NCBI GenBank assembly: GCA_963702235.1
Contig: CAVPBZ010000002.1
Coordinates: 124,001 to 188,000, forward strand
Reading direction: 5' to 3'
Length of the DNA: 64,000 nt
DNA from: PALSA-505 sp963702235
Lineage (GTDB): Bacteria; Actinomycetota; Actinomycetes; Streptosporangiales; Streptosporangiaceae
Both the position numbers and the translations under genes were made by a program. Below are positions 17,359-26,833 of this stretch, piece after piece. Position 1 is the first letter of the stretch. Every line of letters begins with the position of its first letter. The notes under the pieces are model-generated. The model worked only from the letters and a program-made list of their open reading frames with translations, searched no databases and had not been told where the DNA came from.

Positions 17359-18225
17359 TCAGACTCCCGCGTCGAAGAAGGGAACGCAGCTGACCGGCTT
17401 GGCGTGCGCCGGATCGAGCGCGTTGAGGACCATGGCGGCGACGTTGGGGTCGATCGCGAGGCCGATGTGCCCGCTGAAGTCGAGAGCGCACACATCCTGG
17501 ATGACGATGTTGGTGACGTTGGGACCGGACAGCACGCCGCTGGTATAGGGGATGACCGCCTCGTCGTACTTGGTCATGATGTCCGTGTAGGTGGGTCCCG
17601 GGACGGCCACGCTGCCGCTATCGAGCTTGTTCAGGAACGCCGACCCAGGGATGAACTCCGCGCACGCCGGGCAGCCGGCACCGGCGAGCAGGCCGCTGAG
17701 GCCGAGGTCCCTGGCCAGCGCCGCCAGTCCGTAGAGCGTGGTGCCGTAGTAATTGGCGCCGAAACCGACGAAGTGCACCACCTGGGCGGCGCCGCCGAGG
17801 AACTTCAGGTAGTAGGCGGGCACGGTGCTGCCCTCGGAGTGGCCGACGATGTTGACCTTGGCGGCCCCGGTCGCGGCCTCCACCTGGCGGACGAACGAGG
17901 CGAGCTGGGCAGCGCTGTCTTCCATCGGGGCGAGCCCGCCGACCAGCGGCCCGTAGATCGTCTGGCCGTACGTCTCGGAGAACACGCAGTACCCGTTGCT
18001 GGCGAGGGTCGGGGCCAGGGTCGAGAACTCGTACATGTCGCCGCCGAGCCCGTGCCAGAGAATGACCGGCTGGGGATGCTGCGCGCTGGGCCGGCATGAC
18101 CAGTCATTGACCCCGGAAGACGGGGCAGCGGCCGCCATCGCCCTCGGCGCGGCGGCCAGCATGGTGGCGGCGAGGCCAGCGGCAGCGAGCGCCGCGAGCA
18201 CGGTCCGGGACACGACGGAGCGCAT
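17359..18225 (-). CDS. Secreted triacylglycerol lipase-like alpha/beta hydrolase
   Basis: The 288-residue protein has a signal peptide (basic MRSVVSR, Ala-rich core, cleavage near AMA-AAA). The mature enzyme has the oxyanion-loop sequence VILWHGLGGDMYEF and the nucleophile elbow GHSEG. The acid and His are probably the Asp of a later strand and His in DFSGHIGLAID. Class-I actinobacterial lipases usually show GHSQG, so Glu after the nucleophile is a variation. Four Cys in the mature part suggest disulfides. An operator-like palindrome and a TetR gene lie directly upstream on the same strand, which suggests control by that regulator. Confidence 0.85.
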   Translation of the reverse strand: MRSVVSRTVLAALAAAGLAATMLAAAPRAMAAAAPSSGVNDWSCRPSAQHPQPVILWHGLGGDMYEFSTLAPTLASNGYCVFSETYGQTIYGPLVGGLAPMEDSAAQLASFVRQVEAATGAAKVNIVGHSEGSTVPAYYLKFLGGAAQVVHFVGFGANYYGTTLYGLAALARDLGLSGLLAGAGCPACAEFIPGSAFLNKLDSGSVAVPGPTYTDIMTKYDEAVIPYTSGVLSGPNVTNIVIQDVCALDFSGHIGLAIDPNVAAMVLNALDPAHAKPVSCVPFFDAGV

Positions 18226-18255
18226 GTGACCTCCAGATATGACGGGGGTCACCAG

Positions 18256-18277
18256 TACAACACGTTAACGTATTGTA
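18256..18277. promoter_or_regulatory. 22-bp near-perfect palindrome between tetR and lipase (candidate TetR operator)
   Basis: The arms TACAACACGTT and AACGTATTGTA are complementary except at one position, centred on GTTAAC. The site lies in an AT-rich 81-bp gap about 30 bases before the lipase start and just after the TetR stop. Size and symmetry suit a TetR dimer or dimer pair repressing the lipase. Confidence 0.5.
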
Positions 18278-18306
18278 AACAAGACGTCGTTTTCGTAACA
18301 TATCGG

Positions 18307-19014
18307 CTATTTGGGATGGGCGGCCGTCTCCGCTGGCTGGTCAGCCGCCTTCATGCGCGGGCCTGGTTCCGACAGCTCCATCCCGGCCCGGGTAGCGCCG
18401 TAGAAGCTGATCAGATCGCTGATCAGGGTGGCGATGGCCTGCTCGTCTGTCACATCGGCGTCGTGCACCCAGTCGGCGACGATCTCGAACAAGCCCCCCA
18501 CCACGCCGGCCGCGACGCCGCGAGTCCGCCCCGAGCCAACCCCGTACCGCTGCCAGATGGATCCGATGAACTCCGCGGCCCAGCGCCGGTTGGCACGTCT
18601 TTGCCGTTCGGCGGCTGGGGTAATGGCGCTGCCCTCGCCGAACGTGACCTTGGCTAGCCGGACGTCATCGACGAACGAGTGGGCGAACGCGTCGATCAGA
18701 ATCCGCGTCGCCTCCGCCTCGTCATCGGGCGCTGCTTCCAGCACCCGCACCATGTGCGCGGTCGTCTGTTCGACAATCCGCCGCAGCAAGGCGACATAGC
18801 AGGACTCCCTGCCGTCGAACACCTCGTAAAAGCTCTTCGTGCCGACGTAGGCGCGCTGGCAGATCTGCTCGATCGACGTGCCCAGATATCCATGCTCGGC
18901 GAACAGGTCCAGCGCAGCGTCCAGCAGTGCGTCCCGTCGCAGCGCCCGCCGCTGATCAGCATCCAGTCCCCGGATGCGACGACCCGCCGCGGTGCTCGCA
19001 CTTGCCTTCGCCAC
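18307..19014 (-). CDS. TetR/AcrR-family transcriptional regulator
   Basis: The 235-residue protein has an N-terminal TetR helix-turn-helix (RRDALLDAALDLFAEHGYLG then TSIEQICQRAYVGTKSFYEVF) and a helical ligand-binding C-terminus typical of the family. I chose the GTG at 19014; the frame stays open far upstream, but that part is antisense to birA. It ends 81 bases before the lipase, with a palindrome between. The ligand is unknown; a fatty acid or acyl-CoA is a reasonable guess from the lipase. Confidence 0.88.
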   Translation of the reverse strand: MAKASASTAAGRRIRGLDADQRRALRRDALLDAALDLFAEHGYLGTSIEQICQRAYVGTKSFYEVFDGRESCYVALLRRIVEQTTAHMVRVLEAAPDDEAEATRILIDAFAHSFVDDVRLAKVTFGEGSAITPAAERQRRANRRWAAEFIGSIWQRYGVGSGRTRGVAAGVVGGLFEIVADWVHDADVTDEQAIATLISDLISFYGATRAGMELSEPGPRMKAADQPAETAAHPK

Positions 19015-19060
19015 CCCTGAGACGCTACAGGCCGCAGACACCCCCGGCGCTTGCCGAGAC

Positions 19061-19879
19061 TCAGCGAACGTGGACGACGTCCCCGGCGCTGACGGCGAGC
19101 GGGCCTTCCGGAGCGCGCACGACCAGCCTGCCGCCGGTGTCGACGTCCAGCGCCGTGCCATGGGCCGTGGCACCGCCGGGAAGCTCCACGCGCACGTTCC
19201 GGCCCAGCGTGTCGCAGCGTCGCCGGTATTCCTCGCGCAGGCCGCAGGCGTCTGGATCGCCAGGACTCGGGGCGCCCGCCCAGGCCAGGTACCAGCGCTC
19301 GATCTCGCCGAGCGCGGCGCAGAGCAGTTGCTGCCGGCCGGTGCCCGCCGCCCTTTCGAGCGCCAGCGAGGTAGCGGTTTCGACGGGCAACTCGGCCCGG
19401 CTGGTGGAGACGTTGATCCCCGCGCCGACCACGATCGCGTCCGCCGCTTGCTCGGCCAGGATCCCGGCGACCTTGCCGTCGCCGATGAGCACGTCGTTCG
19501 GCCACTTGAGCCGGGCGTCCAGGCCGGAGACGGCGCCGACGGCAGCGGCGATGGCGACCCCGGCCAGCAGCGGAACCCAGCCGCGCCTGGCCTGCGGGAC
19601 GGCACCGGGGCGCAGCAGCACCGAGAACGTCAGCGCGGCACCCGGCGGGCTCAGCCACGAGCGGCCCATCCGCCCCCGGCCCGCGGTCTGCGCCTCCGCC
19701 ACCAGCACGCTGCCCTCCGGGGCGCCGCCGGCGGCTTGCGCGAGCAGGTCGGCGTTGGTCGAGCCGGTGAGCTGCGTCACCTCGACCGCACGCCAGAAGC
19801 CGCCGGGGCGGAGCAGGGCACGGGTGAGCTCTGGCTCGCTCAGCGGCGGCCGCTCGGTGCTCGCACGTTTCATGGTCAT
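19061..19879 (-). CDS. birA: Biotin--[acetyl-CoA-carboxylase] ligase
   Basis: This 272-residue ligase attaches biotin to the carrier domain of acyl-CoA carboxylase. It shows the biotin-binding loop GRGRMGRSWLSPPG, the KWPNDVL motif and a C-terminal SH3-like domain (GTALDVDTGGRLVVR). No N-terminal DNA-binding domain is present, so it is a ligase only. Several Met codons lie close together (19891, 19879, 19873); 19879 is chosen from the preceding GGTGAG. The carboxylase genes accD, accE and accBC lie 4-12 kb downstream on the other strand, as near M. tuberculosis Rv3279c-Rv3285. Confidence 0.93.
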   Translation of the reverse strand: MTMKRASTERPPLSEPELTRALLRPGGFWRAVEVTQLTGSTNADLLAQAAGGAPEGSVLVAEAQTAGRGRMGRSWLSPPGAALTFSVLLRPGAVPQARRGWVPLLAGVAIAAAVGAVSGLDARLKWPNDVLIGDGKVAGILAEQAADAIVVGAGINVSTSRAELPVETATSLALERAAGTGRQQLLCAALGEIERWYLAWAGAPSPGDPDACGLREEYRRRCDTLGRNVRVELPGGATAHGTALDVDTGGRLVVRAPEGPLAVSAGDVVHVR

Positions 19880-20064
19880 CTCACCGCCCATTGTGCTGCG
19901 GCTGGGACCCTGCGCTGCGCCCCGGGGCCGCCTGCGCTCGCGTTGCACGCACCGGCGATGAAGCCTGCGTCGCCGTCTTCCGTGATTGCCAATGACGCAA
20001 ACAGCCGGCGGCATCTGGTCGGCGGCGACTCCCCGACGTCACGGTGACCTGACCTGAGGCAGTC

Positions 20065-21027
20065 TCACGCGGGTGCGCGCAGTGCCCGCACCCGCGGCTG
20101 CCCAGCAGTCCGCCGGCTGTCGAGGGCGGCGCGCAAGGTGCTGATCACTTGTGTCCGCTCGGCCCTGATCTGTTTCGGCGTGAAGTGCAGGACGAGGATG
20201 CCCTCCGCCGTCATGCGCGCATGGCGACGCATGGTCCGCTCCCAGTCCTCGGGGCTCAGGTGCCATTCGCGGGAGTCAACCTCTGCGGCGACGCCCGCGT
20301 CCGGCCACCAGGCATCGGCCACTGCGAGGAGCACATCGCCGCAGTACAGGCGGGCATTGAACATCGGCATCGCGAGCCCGGCCCGAATGATCAGGCCGCG
20401 GAACTCGGCCTCACTGACAGACCTCACCCCGTCCGCAACCTCGGCCAGGACTCGCCGGAACGCCGCGGAGCCAGGCTGTGGGCCATCGCGAAGCTCTGCT
20501 GCCAGGTCCCCAACTCGGCACCAGTCCTGCTGGACGGACCCGGCGACCACTGCCCGTATCTCCCGGAGGCTGGTCATGCTGCGGGCCGCGTCGGCAACCG
20601 CCCGGGCCGCCAGGGCGAAGCGAATCTGGCCGCTCCCGCAGACCTGCTCGGGCATTCGAGTCGTGCGCTGCACCCGGACGAACTCAACGCTCTGCCGCCG
20701 CCTGCTCGCCGGCACGAGAACGTCAACATAGCCAGGGCGCGGCGCTCGGATGCCAAGCCGCCGCAGGGCGGCACATGCGGTGATAGTGCTGCCTGGCCCG
20801 GCGTACAGCAACGCTGCCATGTCACGCTGGTCGGCAGTTGGCGTCCCGGTCCTGGCGAGGTAGACCGCCGGCAGCAGTCGCTGCCAAGGACCCCCGGGCC
20901 GGACGCGATGTCGCAGCGCCTGCAGGGACATCTCGCACGCGACGGCCTGCTGACGGGTGATCACGTCATGCTGGCGGCGGAGCACCTCCGCCAGCCGCGG
21001 GCGGTCAAGCGTGGTCGTAGCCGTCAT
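20065..21027 (-). CDS. AbiEi-like antitoxin domain plus DUF559 (endonuclease-fold) protein
   Basis: The 320-residue protein begins with a helical region resembling the AbiEi antitoxin N-terminus (VLRRQHDVITRQQAV, then RHRVRPGGPWQRLLPAVYL). It ends with a DUF559-type PD-(D/E)XK-like domain (LLAVADAWWPDAGVAAEVDS, REWHLSPEDWERTMRRHARM). Such proteins are common and multi-copy in actinomycetes; I know of no demonstrated function. No toxin gene is adjacent, so a type IV toxin-antitoxin pair is not supported. Codon bias is slightly relaxed relative to neighbours. Confidence 0.75.
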   Translation of the reverse strand: MTATTTLDRPRLAEVLRRQHDVITRQQAVACEMSLQALRHRVRPGGPWQRLLPAVYLARTGTPTADQRDMAALLYAGPGSTITACAALRRLGIRAPRPGYVDVLVPASRRRQSVEFVRVQRTTRMPEQVCGSGQIRFALAARAVADAARSMTSLREIRAVVAGSVQQDWCRVGDLAAELRDGPQPGSAAFRRVLAEVADGVRSVSEAEFRGLIIRAGLAMPMFNARLYCGDVLLAVADAWWPDAGVAAEVDSREWHLSPEDWERTMRRHARMTAEGILVLHFTPKQIRAERTQVISTLRAALDSRRTAGQPRVRALRAPA

Positions 21028-21117
21028 GCCCGCAGGGTGTCAGCTCCCACCGACAATTCGCCGCCGCGCCACTCCTGGCCTCCTGGCCCGCCCTCCGCGG
21101 AGCCTTCCCGCATGTTC

Positions 21118-21163
21118 TGGATGGCACTTTCGTGTTCACCGGTGAACACGAAAGTGACATCCA
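21118..21163. terminator. Perfect 32-bp palindrome with flanking arms (strong hairpin)
   Basis: CACTTTCGTGTTCACC (21125-21140) is followed without a loop by its exact complement GGTGAACACGAAAGTG. TGGATG and CATCCA extend the stem across one mismatch. It lies between the ppc stop (21213) and the start of the DUF559 gene, so it is placed to terminate ppc transcripts, though there is no U tract. A protein-binding palindrome is possible. Confidence 0.6.
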
Positions 21164-21212
21164 GGTTCCCGATGGAGCGGAGGTCGGGGCGGGATGAGGC
21201 GGTCGGGCGCGG

Positions 21213-24089
21213 TCAGCCGGTGTTCTGCAGGCCGGCGGCTACGCCGTTCACGGTGAGTAGCAGCAGCCGCTCCAGGCGGTCACGGCCGACGGGCTCGGCG
21301 GCCTCGGCGGGCTCGACGAGCTCGGGAGGGCCGCCGCCCCGGGCACCGCGGCCGTCTTCAGCACCTTCCGCGCCGGGAGCGCGGCCGTCGCCGTCGCCGG
21401 CATAGGTGTCGGCGCGGAGGGCGGCCAGGGCGCGCAGCTGCAGGTAGGAGAGAGCGTCCACGTAAGGGTCGCGCAGCGCCACCGCGCGGGAGAGCACCCG
21501 CAGGTCGGCCAGCAGCCTGTCGTGCCCGGTGACCGCCAGCACAAGCCTGGAGGTGAGGTCATACGCGGCGAGCAGCGCGGCGGTGAGATCGGGCCTGCCA
21601 CCGAGCGCGAGGTACCGTGCCGCTATGCGGCGGTCGGTCTTGGCCAGGCTCATCTCCGCGTTGTCCAGCAGCACCGCGAACAGCGGCCATTCGCGGTACG
21701 CGCGGCGCAACTCGTCGAGGCCGCCCTCGTCTTCGGCCACCGCGGCCAGGCCGCCGCCCAGGCCGAACCAGCCGGGCAGGTTCACCCGGGTCTGCGCCCA
21801 GGCGAACACCCAGGGGATCGCCCGCAGGTCGTCCAAGCCGGCGGCGGCGGTGCGGCGGGCCGGCCGGGATCCGATCCGCAGCCCGCCGATCTCCTCCAGC
21901 GGGCTGATCCGGGCAAACCATGCGGCGAAGCCTTCGGTTTCCACCAGGCTGCGGTACGCGCGCCGCGCGGCCGCCTCGATCCTTTCCCCGATGCGAGCGA
22001 TCCGCTCATCCTCCTGGCCGGCCTGCCCCGCGGAGGCCGGCGCCGAGGCGAGCAGGACCGCGGAGGTGACCTGCTCCAGGTGCCGGTGCGCGATGGCGAT
22101 GTGGCCGTACCGGGCGAAGATCACCTCGCCCTGTTCGGTGACCTTGAACCGTCCGCCTACCGAGCCGGGTGCCTGCGCCAGCACAGCCCGGCCGGTCGGG
22201 CCGCCGCCCCGGCCGAGCGCGCCGCCGCGGCCGTGGAACAGCGTCAGCGGCACGGCGCGGTCCGCGGCCCAGGCCGCCAGCCTGGCCTGCACCCGGAACA
22301 GCAGCAGGGTGGCGCTGACCGGGCCGAGTTCCTTGGCGGAGTCGGAGTAGCCGAGCATGACCTCCAGCGGCGGGACGGCCTCGGCTGAGCCGGCCGCCGC
22401 GGCCAGCCTGGCCGCTACCGGCTTGAGCTTGAGCATGCCGTCGAGTACCTGGCTGGCATTGTTCAGGTCCTCGCCGCTCTCGAACAGCGGGATCACGTCG
22501 AGGTCCGGCGGCCGTCCGTCCGGTACGGCCCGGCGGGCCAGCTCGTACACCGCGGCAATGTCATCGGCCGAGCGGGTGAAGCTGACCACGTACCGCCGGC
22601 ACGCCCGCGGCCCGAACCTGCGCTGGATCCAGGCGATCACCCGGAACGTCGCGAAGACTTCCTGCGTCTGCGGCGACAGCTCGCCGCCTTCCTCCAGCTC
22701 CCGCAGCGCCCGGGCATGCACGTCACTGTGCTGCCGCACCTCGAGCTCGGCCAGGTGGAACCCGAACGTCTCGGCCTGCCAGATCAGGTGCTGCAGCTCG
22801 CCGAACGCCTGGCGCGGCGCGCCCGCCGACGCCAGCGAGTCCTGCACCAGGCGCAGGTCGGCCAGGAACGCGGCGGCGGCGCGATAGCCGAGATCAGCGT
22901 TCCGCAGGCGGGTCGCGCGGAGCCGTTCGGCGAGGTAAAGCAGGTAGGTGCGGTGCGGCTCCAGCGGCGAGCGGGACGAGATCTCGGCCAGCAGGTCGGG
23001 ATGCGCCGCCTCGGCGACCGCGATGGCGTGCGCCAGGTCCGCCGACGGCGGGGTGGCCGACGCGTCCGCGGTCAGCGCCCGGCCGATCCTCGTGGTGGCG
23101 TTCTCTAGCGCGCGCAGCGCATGCTCCGCCTGGATGCCGATGGCCTGCCGAGTCACCTGCGCGGTCACGAACGGGTTGCCGTCGCGGTCGCCGCCGACCC
23201 AGCTGCCGAACCGCAGGAACGCCGGGGCGGCCGCTGGCACCCGGCCGCTGTCCGGGCCGGCCAGGACGTGATCGAGTGACCGGTACAGCGCCGGGACCAC
23301 GCGGAACAGCGTCTCGTCGAACGCGGTCATCAGGGTGCGGACCTCGTCGAGCGGCCCCATCGCCTTGACCCGCAGCTGGGAGGTCCGCCACAGCAGGTCG
23401 ATTTCCTCGCGCAGCCGTCGCTGCGCCTCGGTCTGCGCGTCCCCCTCGGGGGCGTCCTCCAGCGCGGTCAGCAGGCCGCTGATCCGACGCAGCGCGGAGG
23501 TGACGGCGCGACGGCGGGCCTCGGTCGGGTGCGCGGTGAGCACCGGGTGCACCCGCAGGCCGGCCAGCAGGCCCGCCAGCTGGCCGTCGCCCGCACCGCC
23601 GGCGCCCGCGCCGCCGGAGCCGCCGCGCAGTTCGGCGACGGCGAGGGCGAGCGACTCCCGCAGCGGCTCGCTGCCGGCGTCCCGCTCGCGCAGGGTCCGG
23701 ATCCGCTGATGCTCCTCGGCCAGGTTGACCAGGTGAAAGTAGACGGTGAACGCGCGGGCCACCAGCTCGGCCCGGTCCAGCGGCCAGGAGGCGACCAGCG
23801 CGGCGATCTCGTCCCCGACCGGATCGGCCGGCACCGCGCCCGGACCAGCGTCCGCGCCCGGACCAGCGTCCGGGCCCGGGCCCGGGCCTGTGTCCGCACC
23901 CGGGCCTGCCTCAGCGCTGGCGGCCGGGCCGCGCCGCGCCTCGATCACCGCGTGCCGCAGCCGCTCCACGTCCGCGAGGAGATCCTCGCCTTCGGATTCG
24001 CGGAGTATCTCGCCGAGCAGGTCGCCGAGCAGCCGGACGTCATGGCGCATCCGCTTCGGCATCTGCTGGCGGTCTGACTCTCTGCTCAC
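21213..24089 (-). CDS. ppc: Phosphoenolpyruvate carboxylase
   Basis: The 958-residue anaplerotic enzyme makes oxaloacetate from PEP and bicarbonate. The catalytic His lies in VLTAHPTEARRR, with further signatures GYSDSAKELGP and LFHGRGGALGRGGGP and the classical C-terminal QNTG. It is slightly long because of a low-complexity Gly/Pro/Asp/Ala insertion near residues 60-92 (GPGADTGPGPGPD), and Gly/Ala-rich tracts near 160-170 and before the C-terminus. The start MSRESDRQQMPKRM matches where homologues begin. Confidence 0.96.
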   Translation of the reverse strand: MSRESDRQQMPKRMRHDVRLLGDLLGEILRESEGEDLLADVERLRHAVIEARRGPAASAEAGPGADTGPGPGPDAGPGADAGPGAVPADPVGDEIAALVASWPLDRAELVARAFTVYFHLVNLAEEHQRIRTLRERDAGSEPLRESLALAVAELRGGSGGAGAGGAGDGQLAGLLAGLRVHPVLTAHPTEARRRAVTSALRRISGLLTALEDAPEGDAQTEAQRRLREEIDLLWRTSQLRVKAMGPLDEVRTLMTAFDETLFRVVPALYRSLDHVLAGPDSGRVPAAAPAFLRFGSWVGGDRDGNPFVTAQVTRQAIGIQAEHALRALENATTRIGRALTADASATPPSADLAHAIAVAEAAHPDLLAEISSRSPLEPHRTYLLYLAERLRATRLRNADLGYRAAAAFLADLRLVQDSLASAGAPRQAFGELQHLIWQAETFGFHLAELEVRQHSDVHARALRELEEGGELSPQTQEVFATFRVIAWIQRRFGPRACRRYVVSFTRSADDIAAVYELARRAVPDGRPPDLDVIPLFESGEDLNNASQVLDGMLKLKPVAARLAAAAGSAEAVPPLEVMLGYSDSAKELGPVSATLLLFRVQARLAAWAADRAVPLTLFHGRGGALGRGGGPTGRAVLAQAPGSVGGRFKVTEQGEVIFARYGHIAIAHRHLEQVTSAVLLASAPASAGQAGQEDERIARIGERIEAAARRAYRSLVETEGFAAWFARISPLEEIGGLRIGSRPARRTAAAGLDDLRAIPWVFAWAQTRVNLPGWFGLGGGLAAVAEDEGGLDELRRAYREWPLFAVLLDNAEMSLAKTDRRIAARYLALGGRPDLTAALLAAYDLTSRLVLAVTGHDRLLADLRVLSRAVALRDPYVDALSYLQLRALAALRADTYAGDGDGRAPGAEGAEDGRGARGGGPPELVEPAEAAEPVGRDRLERLLLLTVNGVAAGLQNTG

Positions 24090-24130
24090 TGCCCCCCAGC
24101 GTAGTCAGCCGGCGTCGCTACCCTGTGCCC

Positions 24131-25774
24131 ATGACGAGCGAAGCCCGGGACGAGATCAGCGCAGATGAGCCCGATGAGGCCTACCCGCACACCACCGCGG
24201 GCAAGATAGCCGACCTGGAGCGGCGCCGGCACGAGGCCACCCACGCCGGCTCCGAGCGCGCGGTAGAAAAGCAGCACGCCCGGGGCAAGATGACGGCCAG
24301 GGAGCGGATCGGCAAGCTGCTGGACCCCGGCTCGTTCGTCGAGTTCGACGAGTTCGCCCGGCACCGCGCCACCGACTTCGGCGTCGCGGCCAACCGCCCC
24401 TACGGGGACGGCGTGGTCACCGGGACCGGCACGGTGGACGGCCGGCCGGTCGCCGTGTACAGCCAGGACTTCACCGTGTTCGGCGGGTCGCTCGGCGAGG
24501 TGTACGGCGAGAAGATCGTCAAGGTGATGGATCACGCGCTGAAGACCGGCTGCCCGGTGATCGGCATCAACGACGGCGGCGGCGCGCGGATACAGGAGGG
24601 CGTGGTCGCGCTCGGCATGTTCGCCGAGATCTTCTACCGGAACGTGATCGCCTCCGGGGTGATCCCTCGAATCTCCCTGATCATGGGGCCGTGCGCGGGC
24701 GGCGCGGTCTACTCGCCGGCCATCACCGACTTCACGCTGATGGTGGACAAGACGTCGCACATGTTCATCACCGGCCCGGACGTGATCAAGACGGTCACCG
24801 GCGAGGAAGTCAGCTTCGAGGAACTCGGCGGCGCCCGCACGCACAACTCCAAGTCCGGGGTGTCTCACTACCAGGCCAGGGACGAGGACGACTGCCTGGA
24901 ATTCGCCCGGGAACTGCTGTCGTACCTGCCGTCCAACAACCTGGACGACCCGCCGTCAGCCGCTGCGGCGGGCGGTCAGCCCGGTTTTCTTCCGAACGCT
25001 GACGCCGCCGAGCCCACCGCGGAAGACGCTGAGCTGGACACGGTGATACCCGACTCGCCGAACCAGCCCTACGACATGCACGAGGTCATCCGGCATGTCG
25101 TGGACGACGGCGAATTCCTCGAGATACACCAGTCCTTCGCGGCCAACATCATCGTGGGGTTCGGCCGGGTGGAGGGGGCATCGGTCGGGGTGGTGGCCAA
25201 CCAGCCGCTGCACTACGCCGGCACGCTGGACATCGACGCCGCGGAGAAGGCCGCACGCTTCGTCCGGACCTGCGATGCCTTCAACATCCCGGTGCTGACG
25301 TTCGTGGACGTGCCCGGCTTCCTGCCCGGAACGGCACAGGAATGGGGCGGCATCATCCGGCGCGGCGCCAAGCTCATCTACGCGTACGCGGAGGCGACCG
25401 TGCCCAAGATCACGGTGATTACCCGCAAGGCGTACGGCGGCGCCTACGACGTGATGGGCTCCAAGCACCTGCGGGCTGACATCAACCTCGCCTGGCCGAC
25501 GGCCCAGATCGCGGTCATGGGCGCCCAGGGCGCGGTGAATATCCTGTACCGGCGCGAGCTGGCCGCGGCCGAGGACCCGGCAGCGCTGCGGGAGCAGCGG
25601 GTGACCGAGTACGAGGACATGCTCGCCAACCCCTACATTGCGGCCGACCGGGGCTACGTGGACGCCGTGATCAGGCCCGCCGAGACCCGCGGGCAGGTGG
25701 CCGTCGCGCTGCGGTCGCTGCGCACCAAGCGGGAGACGCTGCCACCCAAGAAGCACGGCAACATCCCGCTATGA
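24131..25774 (+). CDS. accD5: Acyl-CoA (propionyl/acetyl) carboxylase beta subunit, AccD5-like
   Basis: A 547-residue carboxyltransferase with N-terminal oxyanion blocks (NDGGGARIQEG, MGPCAGGAVYSPAITDF) and C-terminal blocks (TFVDVPGFLPG, RKAYGGAYDVMGSK). Actinobacterial AccD5/PccB proteins make methylmalonyl-CoA and malonyl-CoA together with a biotinylated alpha subunit and the small epsilon subunit. Both accE (two genes downstream) and the alpha chain (29968) are nearby, and birA is 4 kb away. The ATG at 24131 follows a weak site, and a GTG six bases upstream is also possible. Confidence 0.93.
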   Translation: MTSEARDEISADEPDEAYPHTTAGKIADLERRRHEATHAGSERAVEKQHARGKMTARERIGKLLDPGSFVEFDEFARHRATDFGVAANRPYGDGVVTGTGTVDGRPVAVYSQDFTVFGGSLGEVYGEKIVKVMDHALKTGCPVIGINDGGGARIQEGVVALGMFAEIFYRNVIASGVIPRISLIMGPCAGGAVYSPAITDFTLMVDKTSHMFITGPDVIKTVTGEEVSFEELGGARTHNSKSGVSHYQARDEDDCLEFARELLSYLPSNNLDDPPSAAAAGGQPGFLPNADAAEPTAEDAELDTVIPDSPNQPYDMHEVIRHVVDDGEFLEIHQSFAANIIVGFGRVEGASVGVVANQPLHYAGTLDIDAAEKAARFVRTCDAFNIPVLTFVDVPGFLPGTAQEWGGIIRRGAKLIYAYAEATVPKITVITRKAYGGAYDVMGSKHLRADINLAWPTAQIAVMGAQGAVNILYRRELAAAEDPAALREQRVTEYEDMLANPYIAADRGYVDAVIRPAETRGQVAVALRSLRTKRETLPPKKHGNIPL

Positions 25775-25846
25775 ATGTCGGCTGGCGGCCTGCGCGGCAG
25801 TCCTCGGCCCGGGGGGGCCGCGGACTGCTTTAGAGTCGTGAGCACC

Positions 25847-26833
25847 ATGACCGAGTTCTCCAGGCCCCTTCCGACGCTTGCCCGCTACGCGATCATGGTC
25901 GATGTCGGGTACATCTACGCCGCCGCGGGAGAGCTGCTGCTGGGCGTGAGCTCGCGCCGGGAGTACCGGGTGGATGCGGCCAATCTCATCCAGGCGCTCA
26001 TCAAGACCGCCGACAACCAGATCCAGGGCGAGCTGCTCCGGGTCTACTGGTACGACGCCGCCAGGGACCGGGTACCCACCATCGACCAGCGCGTGATCGC
26101 GCAGATGTCGTCGGTGAAGCTGAGGCTCGGCAACCTGAACGCACGCGGCCAGCAGAAGGGCGTGGACGCTCAGATCCGCGCCGACATGGAGGCGCTGGCC
26201 CGGCACCGGGCGATCGCGGACGCGGTGCTGGTCGCCGGCGACGAGGACATGGTCCCGGCGGTGGAGGCGGCGCAGGCCTACGGGGTGCGGGTGCACCTGT
26301 GGGGAATCGAGCCGCCGTACGGCACCAACCAGGCGGAGCGGCTTGTCTGGGAGTCGGACACGGTCGAGGTACTCGACGCGGCCTTCGTCCGGCCCTACTT
26401 CAGCAGCCAGCCGGTCAGCGAGGCCGAGCCCGCCCGGCTGGACGTCCAGGCCGCCGCGGCCGCGGTAGCCATCGTGCCCTCGCCCGCGCAGCTGTTCGGC
26501 GAGCGGCACCCGCCGCGGCCGGCCCCCCGCGCCGGGACGTACAGCGCGGGCCTCGTCGCCAGCAAGCTCGGGCCGGACCGGGAACGGGTCGAGGAAGCCG
26601 GCGAGCACGTGGCGCAGAAGTGGATCCTCACCCGCGGTGAGGACAACATCAGGGACCTGCTGCCCGGCCCGATCCTGCCGCCGGTCATCGACAAGGAACT
26701 CCTGGTCGAGGCCGAGAAGGAACTCGGCCAGTCGCTGCGGCCGTATCAGGAGGCCAGGGAGTGGCTGCGGGACGCGTTCTGGGCACGGGTGCACCGGCAG
26801 TTCGGCATCGGCACCGGTCCGTCCCGAAGCTGA
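25847..26833 (+). CDS. NYN-domain (PIN-like) predicted RNA-binding/nuclease protein
   Basis: The 328-residue protein has an N-terminal NYN fold: IMVDVGYIYAAAG (first acidic residue), QKGVDAQIRADMEALARHR and DAVLVAGDEDMVPAVEAAQAYG, which place the acidic cluster expected of LabA/PIN-like RNases. The C-terminal part (about residues 180-328) is less conserved. The stop codon shares bases with the ATG of accE (TGATG), so translation is coupled. Having this gene between accD and accE is unusual, because these two are normally adjacent. Its role there is unknown; RNA cleavage is inferred from the fold. Confidence 0.8.
   Translation: MTEFSRPLPTLARYAIMVDVGYIYAAAGELLLGVSSRREYRVDAANLIQALIKTADNQIQGELLRVYWYDAARDRVPTIDQRVIAQMSSVKLRLGNLNARGQQKGVDAQIRADMEALARHRAIADAVLVAGDEDMVPAVEAAQAYGVRVHLWGIEPPYGTNQAERLVWESDTVEVLDAAFVRPYFSSQPVSEAEPARLDVQAAAAAVAIVPSPAQLFGERHPPRPAPRAGTYSAGLVASKLGPDRERVEEAGEHVAQKWILTRGEDNIRDLLPGPILPPVIDKELLVEAEKELGQSLRPYQEAREWLRDAFWARVHRQFGIGTGPSRS

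Noticed and set aside
18307..19605. Single 432-residue protein extending the TetR regulator upstream
   Set aside because: The upstream half is a second frame of birA; the TetR domain begins at the GTG at 19014.
20065..21027. Complete type IV toxin-antitoxin system
   Set aside because: Only an AbiEi-like domain with DUF559 is present; no AbiEii-type toxin lies adjacent.
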